Shown: in pieces, positions 43,879-53,009 of the stretch | Numbering within the stretch: position 1 is the first letter of the stretch | How the letters are laid out: each line of letters starts with the position of its first letter | Source of the DNA: Lachnospiraceae bacterium | GTDB taxonomy: Bacteria > Bacillota > Clostridia > Lachnospirales > Lachnospiraceae | Length of the DNA stretch: 56,196 bases | Reading direction: 5' to 3' | NCBI GenBank assembly: GCA_017449075.1 | Contig: JAFSKG010000034.1 | Span: forward strand, 1-56,196 | Notes under the pieces: model-generated | What the model saw: only the letters and a program-made list of their open reading frames with translations | Database searches by the model: none | What the model was told of the DNA's origin: nothing | Translations under genes and position numbers: made by a program

Positions 43879-46748
43879 TATTCCGATACAGATATTGATT
43901 TTATATCATCAGTTCCTTTAGTAAGTATTTCTTCAAATGATGTTACTCCATACATATAATTATAAACACGATTTGCAAGAGCTGCAGCATTACCTGATGA
44001 ATAACCAAATGGTATAACTACATTGACTGCAATCTCTGGAGCATACTGTGGTGCAAATGATACAAATACTGCGTGGTTCGTTCTATCATTTCTTTCTTGG
44101 GCAGTTCCAGTCTTTCCACAAACTTGAAGTCCTTGTGATCTAAAAATAATCTTTGCAATACCATCAGTAACCATCTTTCTCATACCTTCATGAACTACAT
44201 TAAAACTTTCTTCGGTAATAGGAAGGTGCTCTACAAGTTTAGGTTCAAATTGTAATAATACATTTCCTTGCTTATCTACAACTTTTTCTACTAAAGATAA
44301 ATCATATAACCTACCACTATTTGCAAGTGCAACAGTATATCTTGCAAGTTGCACATTATTATATGCGTGAGTACCCTGACCCATGGCTGATCTTTCAGGG
44401 TCTGTGTATGAAATAGTTGGAGACAATTCATCTATCTCAACTCCAGATTTTTTATCAAGCCCAAACATTTTACTATATTTTTGGAGAATTCTTAGACCAT
44501 TATCAGTACTATAATTACCTGTTTGATCATATGACATCATGTGTCCATATATAGAAAATACTACGTTGCATGAATTACTTATTGCATCTACAACATTTAA
44601 CTCACCATGGTCATAAGGATAGGCCCAACATTTTATCGGCGGATCTATTTCATTAAAAATACCATCACACATAACTAATTGTGTAGGAGTAATAGTTCTC
44701 TCTTCAAGTGCTGCAAGTGCAGTAATTGGTTTAAAAGACGATCCAGGTGCTAGTTGTGTCTGAGTAGAACAACATACAAGTGGATAAGATTTATTATTAT
44801 TAAGTGACTCCATATATTTTCTATTGTAGACTAAATTGTTGTCATATGATGGATATGTCACAAGAGTTTTTAGTTTACCAGTTTGTACATCAGTAACAAC
44901 TATAGAACCTGCATAAGGATCAAGCGCAAGGTCAGATGGTTTAAGGACTATATCACGAACAAGCCTTATAAAATAAGTGTACATGTACTCATCTGTTGCT
45001 TTAGAAATTTTTTCATACTCAACATCATTCCAAGGTAAGAAGCCTTGCTCAAAGAGAGCCATAATCAATAATCTATTTGTGATATATTTTTCTTTTATAG
45101 CAAATTTATATACTAGCTTGTCAAACTCTTCATTGTTGTCAAGTATGCTCATAATATATGACACTAAGCTATTATAGATAGTATCTCTATCGCCATATCT
45201 CTCGCTTGAATAAATCTTAGTTGTATCGATCCAAGTCTCTTCTATTGCTTTAAATAAAAAGTTTCTTAAAGATATAGTATCTTCTTTCCATCTTATATAC
45301 TCTTCAACATCTCTATCTATAGCATCAGACATAAGTATATTATTATGTGTATGAAGATAAGTGTAAACATAGGCAGTAAAATTCTGTGCAGTGTTACTTA
45401 AATTCATCTGTATGTCAGCATCTGGGTCCATAAGATTAGTATATATTATCTGTTTTGCTCTTTCTTTTGCTTCAAGGAATAATCTAAATATTTCTTTCTC
45501 AGCATATTTTGCATCATCAGCAGCAAAATGGTCTTTATCAAGAACATGATTGTCAATCAAGTGGTAATATGCATCATGCGCAGAAATTTCCATTTTTGAA
45601 GAAGATAGTCTTACATTAGACACATCTCTATTAACTATCTTCGAACCAAGGATACCTGCAAGTCTTTGTTCAAGCAAATTGTAATTTGCTATTTGGTCAT
45701 TAACTTTTATAGTGATATACACATCCGATCCGGCTTTTGATTCTTTTTCTTCAAGTGTCTCAAGTATCTTTCCACTCGAGTCAACGACTATTTTTTTATA
45801 ACCTTTGACACCACAAAGATACTTCTCCATAGATTTTTCTAAGCCAAGAAGTCCAACCTTATCATTTAAATCATACTGCTCATTAGTCTCTTTTAATCTC
45901 TCTATATGAGCTTCACTAGTTTGACCAACATAACCAACTATATGAGCAAAATAAATTGCATAATTATATCTTCTCGCACTTGTCTCCTCAACATTTACGC
46001 CTTGAAGTGAACCGAGATTTTCAAGTATCTCAGATGCACATCTGCTACTCACATTTTCAGAAATTGTAGTAGGTTGATATTTTTGATATGATGTAAGACG
46101 CATAGTATAATGTATGCCAATCATATCAAGCATAGTCTGATCAGAAATTATGATTGGATTGCCATTGTCATCTGTAATATAGTCCATAGCATATCTATGC
46201 TTCGAATAGTCAAAAGCCTCTCTTGCGGAGATATCAGACCTATATTGAAAATTCTTTCCTTCATCTAAGTCTTCTACTCTCTTTCCATAGACATTTGCAA
46301 TGAAAGTTCGATGTTGTTTCTCAGACGTTGTAGTAAACTCAAAATTACCTTTATTATCAATCTCCACAAAATATCTTGATGCAATATTACAATTGTACTT
46401 CTCAAGAATTTTAGCAAGTGATAGAAGCATTCTATTTCTTCTATTGATGTCTTTATTATTTTGCTTGTATGCATCAACATCGGCAATAGTTATATTTTTT
46501 ACTAGCTCATTATATGCAAGTATATTCCCATCCGCATCATAAATATTTCCTCTTGCAGCTGGTATAGTAACTGTTTTCACAGATTTTTGCACATAATTTT
46601 GTTCGTAATATTCACCATTTATAATTTGCAAATTAAAAAGCCTGACAATAACAGCCAAAAACATGACAGAGAAAACAAACCCAATAATATTGTTTCTATT
46701 ATTTTCCCCTCTAAAAATCTCTTTAATTATATATAAAACTATTTGCAT
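43878..46748 (-). CDS. Penicillin-binding protein 2 (elongasome transpeptidase) with a large insertion
   Basis: 956 residues; typical PBP2 has 600-700. One N-terminal membrane anchor ('IIGFVFSVMFLAVIVRLFNLQI'), a dimerisation domain ('ARGNIYDADGNILAYNE', 'GLLGLEKSMEKYLCGVKGYK'), then an extra ~250-residue charged helical region (about 370-620), then the transpeptidase domain. Active-site motifs: SxxK in 'PGSSFKPITALAAL' (about 668-671), SxN in 'SNSCNVVF' (about 726) and KTG in 'CGKTGTAQ' (about 879). It cross-links peptidoglycan with RodA, encoded next door. Similar large proteins occur in Lachnospiraceae. Confidence 0.93.
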   Translation of the reverse strand: MQIVLYIIKEIFRGENNRNNIIGFVFSVMFLAVIVRLFNLQIINGEYYEQNYVQKSVKTVTIPAARGNIYDADGNILAYNELVKNITIADVDAYKQNNKDINRRNRMLLSLAKILEKYNCNIASRYFVEIDNKGNFEFTTTSEKQHRTFIANVYGKRVEDLDEGKNFQYRSDISAREAFDYSKHRYAMDYITDDNGNPIIISDQTMLDMIGIHYTMRLTSYQKYQPTTISENVSSRCASEILENLGSLQGVNVEETSARRYNYAIYFAHIVGYVGQTSEAHIERLKETNEQYDLNDKVGLLGLEKSMEKYLCGVKGYKKIVVDSSGKILETLEEKESKAGSDVYITIKVNDQIANYNLLEQRLAGILGSKIVNRDVSNVRLSSSKMEISAHDAYYHLIDNHVLDKDHFAADDAKYAEKEIFRLFLEAKERAKQIIYTNLMDPDADIQMNLSNTAQNFTAYVYTYLHTHNNILMSDAIDRDVEEYIRWKEDTISLRNFLFKAIEETWIDTTKIYSSERYGDRDTIYNSLVSYIMSILDNNEEFDKLVYKFAIKEKYITNRLLIMALFEQGFLPWNDVEYEKISKATDEYMYTYFIRLVRDIVLKPSDLALDPYAGSIVVTDVQTGKLKTLVTYPSYDNNLVYNRKYMESLNNNKSYPLVCCSTQTQLAPGSSFKPITALAALEERTITPTQLVMCDGIFNEIDPPIKCWAYPYDHGELNVVDAISNSCNVVFSIYGHMMSYDQTGNYSTDNGLRILQKYSKMFGLDKKSGVEIDELSPTISYTDPERSAMGQGTHAYNNVQLARYTVALANSGRLYDLSLVEKVVDKQGNVLLQFEPKLVEHLPITEESFNVVHEGMRKMVTDGIAKIIFRSQGLQVCGKTGTAQERNDRTNHAVFVSFAPQYAPEIAVNVVIPFGYSSGNAAALANRVYNYMYGVTSFEEILTKGTDDIKSISVSE

Positions 46749-46749
46749 T

Positions 46750-47262
46750 CTACTTTCTATGTATCAAATTTAATTTGTATAACAATTTATATATCAATAC
46801 TGTCGCTATAAGTGTAAATAACACGCTCGGTATAATAATATTTAAAACATAATACGGTATATCAAACTTCCTTCTTACCAAAAAGTGAGTCATATATATA
46901 TATGCATTGTAAGCAAATCCATTAACAAGGCTTAATATCATTGGCAAAGTTATCGAATTATCAAAAAATGATTCATTTAACACACCATTTGCAAATCCAA
47001 TTACAGAATATATAAGTATATAAAAACCAAAGTCACCATTAAAATACATATCGCACAAAAATCCGCAAAAAATTCCAGTGATAATTCCTATGTCTTCACC
47101 ATAGAGTAATCCATATGAAAATGTGATTATAAGTAATAAGTTTGGTGATGCGGCAAAAAATGGTATCAGCGGAAATATTGAAGTCTGAATAAAAAATGCA
47201 AGAAAAATTATTAGCACATGAATTAGTATCTTACTAAATTTTCCAAACCTTATTTTTACCAT
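46750..47262 (-). CDS. mreD: Rod-shape-determining protein MreD
   Basis: 170 residues with five membrane segments, small and very hydrophobic. 'FPLIPFFAASPNLLLIITFSYGLLYGEDIGIITGIFCGFLCDMYF' is the family's characteristic N-terminal half. It is a membrane partner of MreC and RodA. It lies 8 bp after mreC and 1 bp before PBP2. Confidence 0.9.
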   Translation of the reverse strand: MVKIRFGKFSKILIHVLIIFLAFFIQTSIFPLIPFFAASPNLLLIITFSYGLLYGEDIGIITGIFCGFLCDMYFNGDFGFYILIYSVIGFANGVLNESFFDNSITLPMILSLVNGFAYNAYIYMTHFLVRRKFDIPYYVLNIIIPSVLFTLIATVLIYKLLYKLNLIHRK

Positions 47263-47270
47263 TATGCTCC

Positions 47271-48110
47271 CTAGTCTTTTATACTTTCAGACTTAAGCCT
47301 GGTAATAACCAGTACCTCCGTCAAATTTCTAAAATCTGTCACCGGTATCAAATACCCACTCTTTGAAAGTTGATTATCATTTACATATATATCAGTCGCA
47401 TAGCCAATTAAAATATTTGGCAAAAACTTTGAGGAAATATTTGAAGTAACTATTTTATCTCCGTCAACTACTGCAGTACTCATATCTATTCCAGTAAGTT
47501 TTAATCTATTATTCTTATAAAGTGTTATATCTCCTTCAACCATACACGACTCAAACGAGTGTTGAGTCATTGCTGAAACTCTCGACTCATCATCAATTAT
47601 GGACCTAACCGTAGCATAGTTATATCCTACAGACGAAACTATGCCGCATAGACCTTTGCTTGAAAGAACATTCATATCAACCTTTATTCCATCTTTTGAA
47701 CCTTTATCAATTTTAAACACTTGGAACCATTCATCAGTATCTTTTGATATTACTCTTGCGACAGTCTTAGGGTAGATGTCGTATTCATTTCCAAGATTGT
47801 AAAGTGCTCTTAATCTATCAGCCTCATATGATTTAGCTTTAAGCAGATTATTACTTTCAGAGAGTGATGCCACTTGAGCTTCCAATATTTTTATCTTCTC
47901 ATTAGCTTCTTTCAAATCATTTGTATTCATTGCCCGCCTTACAAATATCATTCCAACATTGTTTATACCTTTTTGTATAGGCACAATAACACTAGAAAAT
48001 GCATTTCTAACACCAAGCGTAACACCCGGCACATAATGGCTAAATGTTATTGATGCTATAGACAACAATACAACTATAATTATTATGATTTTGCTATGTT
48101 GATTCTTCAT
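47271..48110 (-). CDS. mreC: Rod-shape-determining protein MreC
   Basis: 279 residues. One N-terminal membrane anchor, a coiled-coil segment at about residues 65-95 ('NDLKEANEKIKILEAQVASLSESNNLLKAK'), then two beta-barrel domains with 'TARVISKDTDEWFQVFKIDKGSKDGIKVDMNVLSSKGLCG'-like sequence (here 'VARVISKDTDEWFQ' and 'GIKVDMNVLSSKGLCG'). It organises the elongation machinery outside the membrane. It is the first gene of the long envelope transcript. No mreB lies next to it. Confidence 0.93.
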   Translation of the reverse strand: MKNQHSKIIIIIVVLLSIASITFSHYVPGVTLGVRNAFSSVIVPIQKGINNVGMIFVRRAMNTNDLKEANEKIKILEAQVASLSESNNLLKAKSYEADRLRALYNLGNEYDIYPKTVARVISKDTDEWFQVFKIDKGSKDGIKVDMNVLSSKGLCGIVSSVGYNYATVRSIIDDESRVSAMTQHSFESCMVEGDITLYKNNRLKLTGIDMSTAVVDGDKIVTSNISSKFLPNILIGYATDIYVNDNQLSKSGYLIPVTDFRNLTEVLVITRLKSESIKD

Positions 48111-48174
48111 TTTATCTAAATATTACTTTTCCACACAAAAAATAAGAAATAGTCCCCCCATTTCTATTTATTAT

Positions 48175-48203
48175 ATTATACCGAAAAATGCCAATTTTTG
48201 CAA
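48175..48203 (-). promoter_or_regulatory. Promoter of the mreC envelope operon
   Basis: Minus strand: TTGCAA (48203-48198), 17 bp, TATAAT (48180-48175). The expected start is near 48168, leaving a leader of about 58 nt. The leader contains a run of six G inside a small stem (GAAAT/ATTTC). The -35 overlaps the T-run of the rplL terminator. Confidence 0.75.
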
Positions 48204-48229
48204 TAAAAAGCAAGCCCGAAGGCTTGCTT
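48204..48229 (-). terminator. Intrinsic terminator after rplL
   Basis: Perfect 9-bp stem AAGCAAGCC (48208-48216) with GGCTTGCTT (48221-48229), loop CGAA read on the plus strand, followed on the minus strand by a T-run. It lies about 20 bp behind the rplL stop. Confidence 0.93.
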
Positions 48230-48247
48230 ATCACAAATAATTCATAA

Positions 48248-48622
48248 TTACTTAAGAGTAACTTTTGCTCCAACTTCTTCGAATTTCTTCTTGAGTTCTT
48301 CAGCCTCTGCCTTAGGGCAAGCCTCTTTAACTACCTTTGGAGCTCCCTCAACTAATTCCTTAGCTTCTTTAAGTCCAAGACCTGTAGCATCACGAACTAC
48401 TTTTATAACTTTGATCTTCTCTGCACCTGCATCAGTTAACTCTACATCAAAGTCAGTCTTCTCTTCAGCTGCTCCACCTGCTGCTCCACCAGCTGCTGCT
48501 ACAACTACTCCAGCTGCTGCTGATACTCCAAACTCCTCTTCACATGCTTTTACTAATTCATTTAATTCTATAACAGACATTTCTTTTAATGCTGCAATAA
48601 ATTCATCTTTGCTCATTGCCAT
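48248..48622 (-). CDS. rplL: 50S ribosomal protein L7/L12
   Basis: 124 residues from the ATG at 48622, preceded by AAAGGAG; an in-frame start 10 codons earlier lacks a ribosome site. N-terminal dimerisation domain ('[32 protein letters not shown]'), an Ala/Gly-rich hinge ('[13 protein letters not shown]') and C-terminal factor-binding domain ('[28 protein letters not shown]'). It forms the stalk that recruits GTPase factors. A terminator follows, so rpoB is not in this operon. Confidence 0.98.
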   Translation of the reverse strand: MAMSKDEFIAALKEMSVIELNELVKACEEEFGVSAAAGVVVAAAGGAAGGAAEEKTDFDVELTDAGAEKIKVIKVVRDATGLGLKEAKELVEGAPKVVKEACPKAEAEELKKKFEEVGAKVTLK

Positions 48623-48703
48623 AATTATTTTCTCCTTTTTCAAAGCGCTCATATAATTCGCGCTTACTTTTTTTAGATTGTATGGGCAAGTTTTACGAGC
48701 CCA

Positions 48704-49192
48704 TTACGCTTCTTTTTTATCAGCGATTTGTTTTAATACACGAGCCATATTTGTAATTGGGCTCTTCATAGAACCAAGTAATCTTGATAATAACTCATCT
48801 CTTGATGGTATATCTGCGATTGCCTTGATTGAATTTTGATCATAGAGTGTACCCTCTACGATTCCGCACTTAATTTCAATCTTAGGTGCAGTTTTAGCAA
48901 ACTTAGAAATAATTCTTGCTGGTGCTGTAGCATCTGTCTTACTTATAGCTACTGCAGTTGGTCCTTCAAGACTTGGTGTTAAGCCTTCAAATGTTGTGCC
49001 TGCTATAGCTCTTTTAATATAAGTGTTTTTATAAACCTTATAGACAACTCCAGCTTCTCTAAGTTGTCTTCTTAAGTCAGTATCTTCTGCAACTGTAAGT
49101 CCTCTATAATCTGCAAGCACTACGCCTTGTGCTCCATCAAAGTTACCTTTGATTTCATCAATTATAGGGGCTTTTAATTCAACTTTTGCCAT
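48704..49192 (-). CDS. rplJ: 50S ribosomal protein L10
   Basis: 162 residues. N-terminal rRNA-binding domain ('VLADYRGLTVAEDTDLRRQLREAGVVYKVYKNT') and a C-terminal helix that holds the L7/L12 dimers. It is preceded by an L10 leader and attenuator, so it represses its own operon by family precedent. rplK and rplA are not adjacent; their position is outside the window. Confidence 0.97.
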   Translation of the reverse strand: MAKVELKAPIIDEIKGNFDGAQGVVLADYRGLTVAEDTDLRRQLREAGVVYKVYKNTYIKRAIAGTTFEGLTPSLEGPTAVAISKTDATAPARIISKFAKTAPKIEIKCGIVEGTLYDQNSIKAIADIPSRDELLSRLLGSMKSPITNMARVLKQIADKKEA

Positions 49193-49242
49193 CTTTTTCT
49201 CCTTTCGTTCTTATTAGCTACCGAAATATAAGAGATTAAAAA

Positions 49243-49265
49243 ACCTCGTAGAAGACCTACGAGGT
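49243..49265 (-). terminator. Attenuator terminator of the rplJL operon
   Basis: Perfect 9-bp stem ACCTCGTAG (49243-49251) with CTACGAGGT (49257-49265), five-base loop, then six T on the minus strand. It lies between the L10-binding core and the rplJ start, as an attenuator should. Confidence 0.9.
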
Positions 49266-49346
49266 ATATAAATAAAATTATAAATAACTTTATTTCGCCT
49301 CGGTAGGATTTATGCCACATGGGCACCTACTGTCTTCGGTAAAACC
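49266..49346 (-). promoter_or_regulatory. Ribosomal L10 leader (autoregulatory mRNA element)
   Basis: The minus strand carries the conserved L10-leader core: 'ACCGAAGACAGTAGGTGC' (49322-49341), then 'GGCATAAATCCTACCGAGG' (about 49297-49315). By established precedent excess L10 binds this fold and favours the downstream terminator (49243-49265). Confidence 0.9.
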
Positions 49347-49352
49347 TAGTAA

Positions 49353-49381
49353 ATAATAACACAATTTGAAGTAATTGTCAA
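49353..49381 (-). promoter_or_regulatory. rplJL promoter
   Basis: Minus strand: TTGACA (49381-49376), 17 bp, TATTAT (49358-49353). The -35 is perfect and the -10 matches 5 of 6. The expected start is near 49346, just ahead of the L10 leader core. Confidence 0.88.
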
Positions 49382-49425
49382 TATGCATCGCTAAATCTTG
49401 TGATAATTATAGAGCAAAATTTTAA

Positions 49426-50841
49426 TCAAGAATTCATAAAATTATCAAGCAAAAATTCATCTTTTAGCATTAATAAAACTGTAAAATAGCTAGTTGCCCC
49501 AATAGCCGATATAATTAATGAATTAAAAATTGAAGGTTCACGATTTCTTGCAAAAGCAAAAAGTATAATCATCATGACAATGCCTGATATCAAATATTTA
49601 ATTGCATTTTTTAATATCTTAGAAATTGAAATATAATCTTTTGCCAATATAAACTGAACAATTGTTATAATGGCCTCAGCAATTACAGATGCCAAAGCAG
49701 CACCTATAGACTTAAAATTAGGGATCAATAGACAATTAAGTATAAAATTAACTACAGCACCAATACATACAGATATTGTCAATTTATTTTGCTGTTTAGT
49801 TGGCACAAAATATTGCATACCAGTTACATTACTCAAACTTATGCAGATAATCAATAGTGAAAATATTTGAACTAGAATAATTGATTTATTAAATCCTGCT
49901 CCAAGGAACCATGGAATAAAATTATAAGAAACAAAATATAAACCAAAACACATAGGTATAGACATCATAAATACAAATCTATAACTTCTATATAAGATAT
50001 CTTTTACCATATCATGGTCATTTTTATCGTAATAATATCCAACTCTCGGTATAACAACAGTGGAAAGTGCTGTTATGAGCATAAGTAAACTTCGCGATAT
50101 TTTAATTGACTGCTCGTAATACCCATTTTCAAGTGCATCTTTTGTAATAATGCCTATCATGGTTTTATCAAGCACAGTATAAACCTGTATTGCAATAGTA
50201 GGTAAAAATAAAGTTAAAGATATTTTCAATACATTAGAAATATTAATTTTACTCACATCTATCTTTTCCAAATAACTAGATAGATTTGGCCACAAAGATA
50301 AAAATCCTAATAGTGGGAAAAGCACAACACTTACACAATAAATAATTACAGAATCTTTTCCTTTTACTAATGTATAAATGAAAATAATATTTAGAAGTTT
50401 TATTATTGTATTCCTTATAACTATTTTGTCAAATTCTTCAATGCCTTGGAAAAACCAAGTTATGTCAAAAATTACAGAAATAATTTGCAAAGACAAGATC
50501 AAATAAATAATACTATGTAAAATAGTGAAATAGCATAAAGCATATACGAATAAAACAACTAAAGAAATTATGAGCTTAGTAATAAAAACATTATAAAATA
50601 CTATGCTTCTTCTACTCTTATCATCTTGTGCATATGAAATTTCTCTCTGACCATAAATATTAATTCCAAGATTTGCAAATAAAACAAAATACGAAACTAT
50701 TGACTCTGCAAAACTTACTGTACCAATTCCAGATGGACCGAGTGTTCTTGATAAATAAGGTATTGTTATAAGCGGAATTATTACAAGTAGTACTTGATAT
50801 AGCACGTTATATATATAATTCTTTTTGATTTTACTAATCAT
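49426..50841 (-). CDS. Polysaccharide flippase (Wzx/MVIN-like)
   Basis: 471 residues with 12-14 membrane segments and the polysaccharide-biosynthesis start 'VLYQVLLVIIPLITIPYLSRTLGPSGIGTVSFAESIVSYF', then 'NLGINIYGQREISY'. It flips lipid-linked repeat units of a surface polysaccharide across the membrane. It is the last gene of the polysaccharide block in this direction and follows the glycosyltransferase by 11 bp. No terminator was seen between it and the rplJ promoter. Confidence 0.92.
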   Translation of the reverse strand: MISKIKKNYIYNVLYQVLLVIIPLITIPYLSRTLGPSGIGTVSFAESIVSYFVLFANLGINIYGQREISYAQDDKSRRSIVFYNVFITKLIISLVVLFVYALCYFTILHSIIYLILSLQIISVIFDITWFFQGIEEFDKIVIRNTIIKLLNIIFIYTLVKGKDSVIIYCVSVVLFPLLGFLSLWPNLSSYLEKIDVSKINISNVLKISLTLFLPTIAIQVYTVLDKTMIGIITKDALENGYYEQSIKISRSLLMLITALSTVVIPRVGYYYDKNDHDMVKDILYRSYRFVFMMSIPMCFGLYFVSYNFIPWFLGAGFNKSIILVQIFSLLIICISLSNVTGMQYFVPTKQQNKLTISVCIGAVVNFILNCLLIPNFKSIGAALASVIAEAIITIVQFILAKDYISISKILKNAIKYLISGIVMMIILFAFARNREPSIFNSLIISAIGATSYFTVLLMLKDEFLLDNFMNS

Positions 50842-50852
50842 ATCTATTATTT

Positions 50853-51845
50853 TTAAATCAATTTTCTAAGTAATGCAAATATCCAATATAAACTATAGTT
50901 ACTTTTTCTTATCATATGAATGGTTTTTGAAGCTTTTCTTTCTAAATTTGCCATTCGTTCATATAATGGACTTGATTTTATTTTTATAAATTTATCAAAC
51001 TCCTTAATCTGTATAAGCGATTCTTTTGATATCGGAAGTGTAAGTAATGCTGCAAAATAATCAGTGCAAGTTGCAGCAATCCTAGTGCATAAATAGTTAT
51101 AACTTTTGCAACTTGTATCAATTTTACTAAAATAATCAATAAGGTCCAAAGATATTTCTTTTAAGTCATTAATATGTTTTATATTTACTGCCCTATTCAT
51201 CGTCTGCCCAGATAAACCCAATCGGTAATTATAGACAGGAAAGTTTAAAAACTTTACCGTATTAACTCTAGTTAAAGGAATTGAAACATAATAATTGTCA
51301 GTATAAAACTTTCTTTCTTTAAGCATAAGTCCAGATTCTTTCAAAACAGATGTTTTATAAGTAACTGAGTGCATCGGTATGCCCTCATTTATATCTAATT
51401 CTTCAATGCCAAATTCTCTGCCAAAATATTTATTATCAAAACTGATCCCACTAATAATTTTTCCATTAATAATTTTGTTAAATAGATTAAAAACAATATC
51501 AACATCTGTTTGCTCAAGTTCATAAATTAAACTCTTTAAGCCATCAGTATCATACCAATCATCACCATCAAGAAGCTTAAAATACTTTCCGACAGCATGC
51601 TTTATACTATAGTTAACGGTACTACCATACCCACCATTCTCTTTATGTATAGTTTTAAATGAATCGGGATACATTTCTTCATATTTTTTAACAACATTAT
51701 AAGTATTATCTGTGCTGCCATCATCAATTACAAGTACTTCAAACTTACTATATAATTCTGTATTCAAAATTGAGTCAAGCGTATTTTTAATATATTTCTC
51801 GACATTATATGCAGCAACTGATATTGTTAAAATTTTATCATTCAT
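50853..51845 (-). CDS. Glycosyltransferase family 2
   Basis: 330 residues with a GT-A fold: 'LTISVAAYNVEKYIKNTLDSIL', 'FEVLVIDDGSTDNTYNVVKKY' and the metal-binding 'YFKLLDGDDWYD' block. 'ENGGYGSTVNYSIKHAVG' is a typical acceptor-side loop. It adds one sugar to a growing surface glycan; donor and linkage cannot be predicted. The gene start overlaps the upstream polymerase-like gene by 8 bp. Confidence 0.93.
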   Translation of the reverse strand: MNDKILTISVAAYNVEKYIKNTLDSILNTELYSKFEVLVIDDGSTDNTYNVVKKYEEMYPDSFKTIHKENGGYGSTVNYSIKHAVGKYFKLLDGDDWYDTDGLKSLIYELEQTDVDIVFNLFNKIINGKIISGISFDNKYFGREFGIEELDINEGIPMHSVTYKTSVLKESGLMLKERKFYTDNYYVSIPLTRVNTVKFLNFPVYNYRLGLSGQTMNRAVNIKHINDLKEISLDLIDYFSKIDTSCKSYNYLCTRIAATCTDYFAALLTLPISKESLIQIKEFDKFIKIKSSPLYERMANLERKASKTIHMIRKSNYSLYWIFALLRKLI

Positions 51846-52989
51846 TGCGTTTTTTACTTAAATATGTATCAAGAGTATTATAAAATAAAATTATAATAGG
51901 TGTCATTTGAAATGCCATAAATCCCCAATCAAAGGCTGACCTTAGTGCAAAAAATGATAAAGCAATCATAAGTGGGATGTCTTTATTCTTTGCGGAAAAA
52001 TAAGAAAAAATTGTCATAAATACTACAGAGACAATCAATATTATTAATCCGTTGAGAACTAACATATTAATTATTGAAGAATCTATATAAAAGCCCTCTC
52101 CCCAAATGTCAACAGTTTGACCAAATAATGTAAATTTACATTTTTCAAGTGCATTATGAGTTAAAATTAATCTACCCGTTAAAACTTTATTTAAAATAAC
52201 TAAAAATTTGTTTTGATCATTATAGTTATAAGAAATGGCAATAGTAAAAATTGTTAATACAGGATATGATAATACCGTTAAATAACAAAAGGTTTTTTTA
52301 AATATATACAAATTAGTTTTAGTAAGTATATAATAAGTTATTAGAATTAACCATATATAAATAAATGGAGCTTTTGTATCAGTTAAATAAAATATAATTG
52401 AATTTATTATTGAAATTATTATGTAATGACTTAATTTCACTTTTTTGCAAATTATTAAAAAAACTAACACTAAAGATAAAAAGTAATGTGAAGCAAAAGA
52501 AGTGAAAAAAAATCCTAGTCCATATCTAATTCGCTTAATGCCAGATATGGTTCTAGTAATGTTTGCAGTATAAGGTGTAAGTACACCTAACAGCATCACG
52601 CAAATCATACCAATTGCTGTTGCAATAAAGTAAATCCTTAGTCCTTTCTTAGGGTCAGCCTTCTTAAACACCATAACTGCAAATAAATTTACCGCTACCA
52701 TAACATCTTTATAATTTAGAAGAGAAATAAGCAATAGTGTTCCAACAATGCCATAAATTATAATCTCATTTAAAGTATAATTACCACGTAATAAATAATA
52801 TAAATCAATTAATAAAATTATCCCAAACGAAAGTATAATTGCAATGCTAGTTAATTTATCATATAAACTTACACTATGAGCTAGCGCACTAACATGAAGC
52901 AAAAACATAAATTGGTATACAAAATATGAGTAATATAACACTTTTTCTGCCAAACTATCAAATTTATCGGATTTTATAAGTTTAAACAT
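51838..52989 (-). CDS. Wzy/O-antigen-polymerase-like membrane protein (copy 1)
   Basis: 383 residues with about ten to twelve membrane segments and little soluble sequence. The central extracellular part contains 'KVLTGRLILTHNALEKCKFTLFGQ' and 'DSSIINMLVLNG', and a membrane segment reads 'YLTDTKAPFIYIW'. Comparable blocks are in the next gene, so the two are paralogues. The probable role is polymerising repeat units of a surface polysaccharide. No catalytic residue can be named with certainty. Confidence 0.75.
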   Translation of the reverse strand: MFKLIKSDKFDSLAEKVLYYSYFVYQFMFLLHVSALAHSVSLYDKLTSIAIILSFGIILLIDLYYLLRGNYTLNEIIIYGIVGTLLLISLLNYKDVMVAVNLFAVMVFKKADPKKGLRIYFIATAIGMICVMLLGVLTPYTANITRTISGIKRIRYGLGFFFTSFASHYFLSLVLVFLIICKKVKLSHYIIISIINSIIFYLTDTKAPFIYIWLILITYYILTKTNLYIFKKTFCYLTVLSYPVLTIFTIAISYNYNDQNKFLVILNKVLTGRLILTHNALEKCKFTLFGQTVDIWGEGFYIDSSIINMLVLNGLIILIVSVVFMTIFSYFSAKNKDIPLMIALSFFALRSAFDWGFMAFQMTPIIILFYNTLDTYLSKKRNE

Positions 52990-53009
52990 AATTCCCTCAC
53001 ATACAGTTA

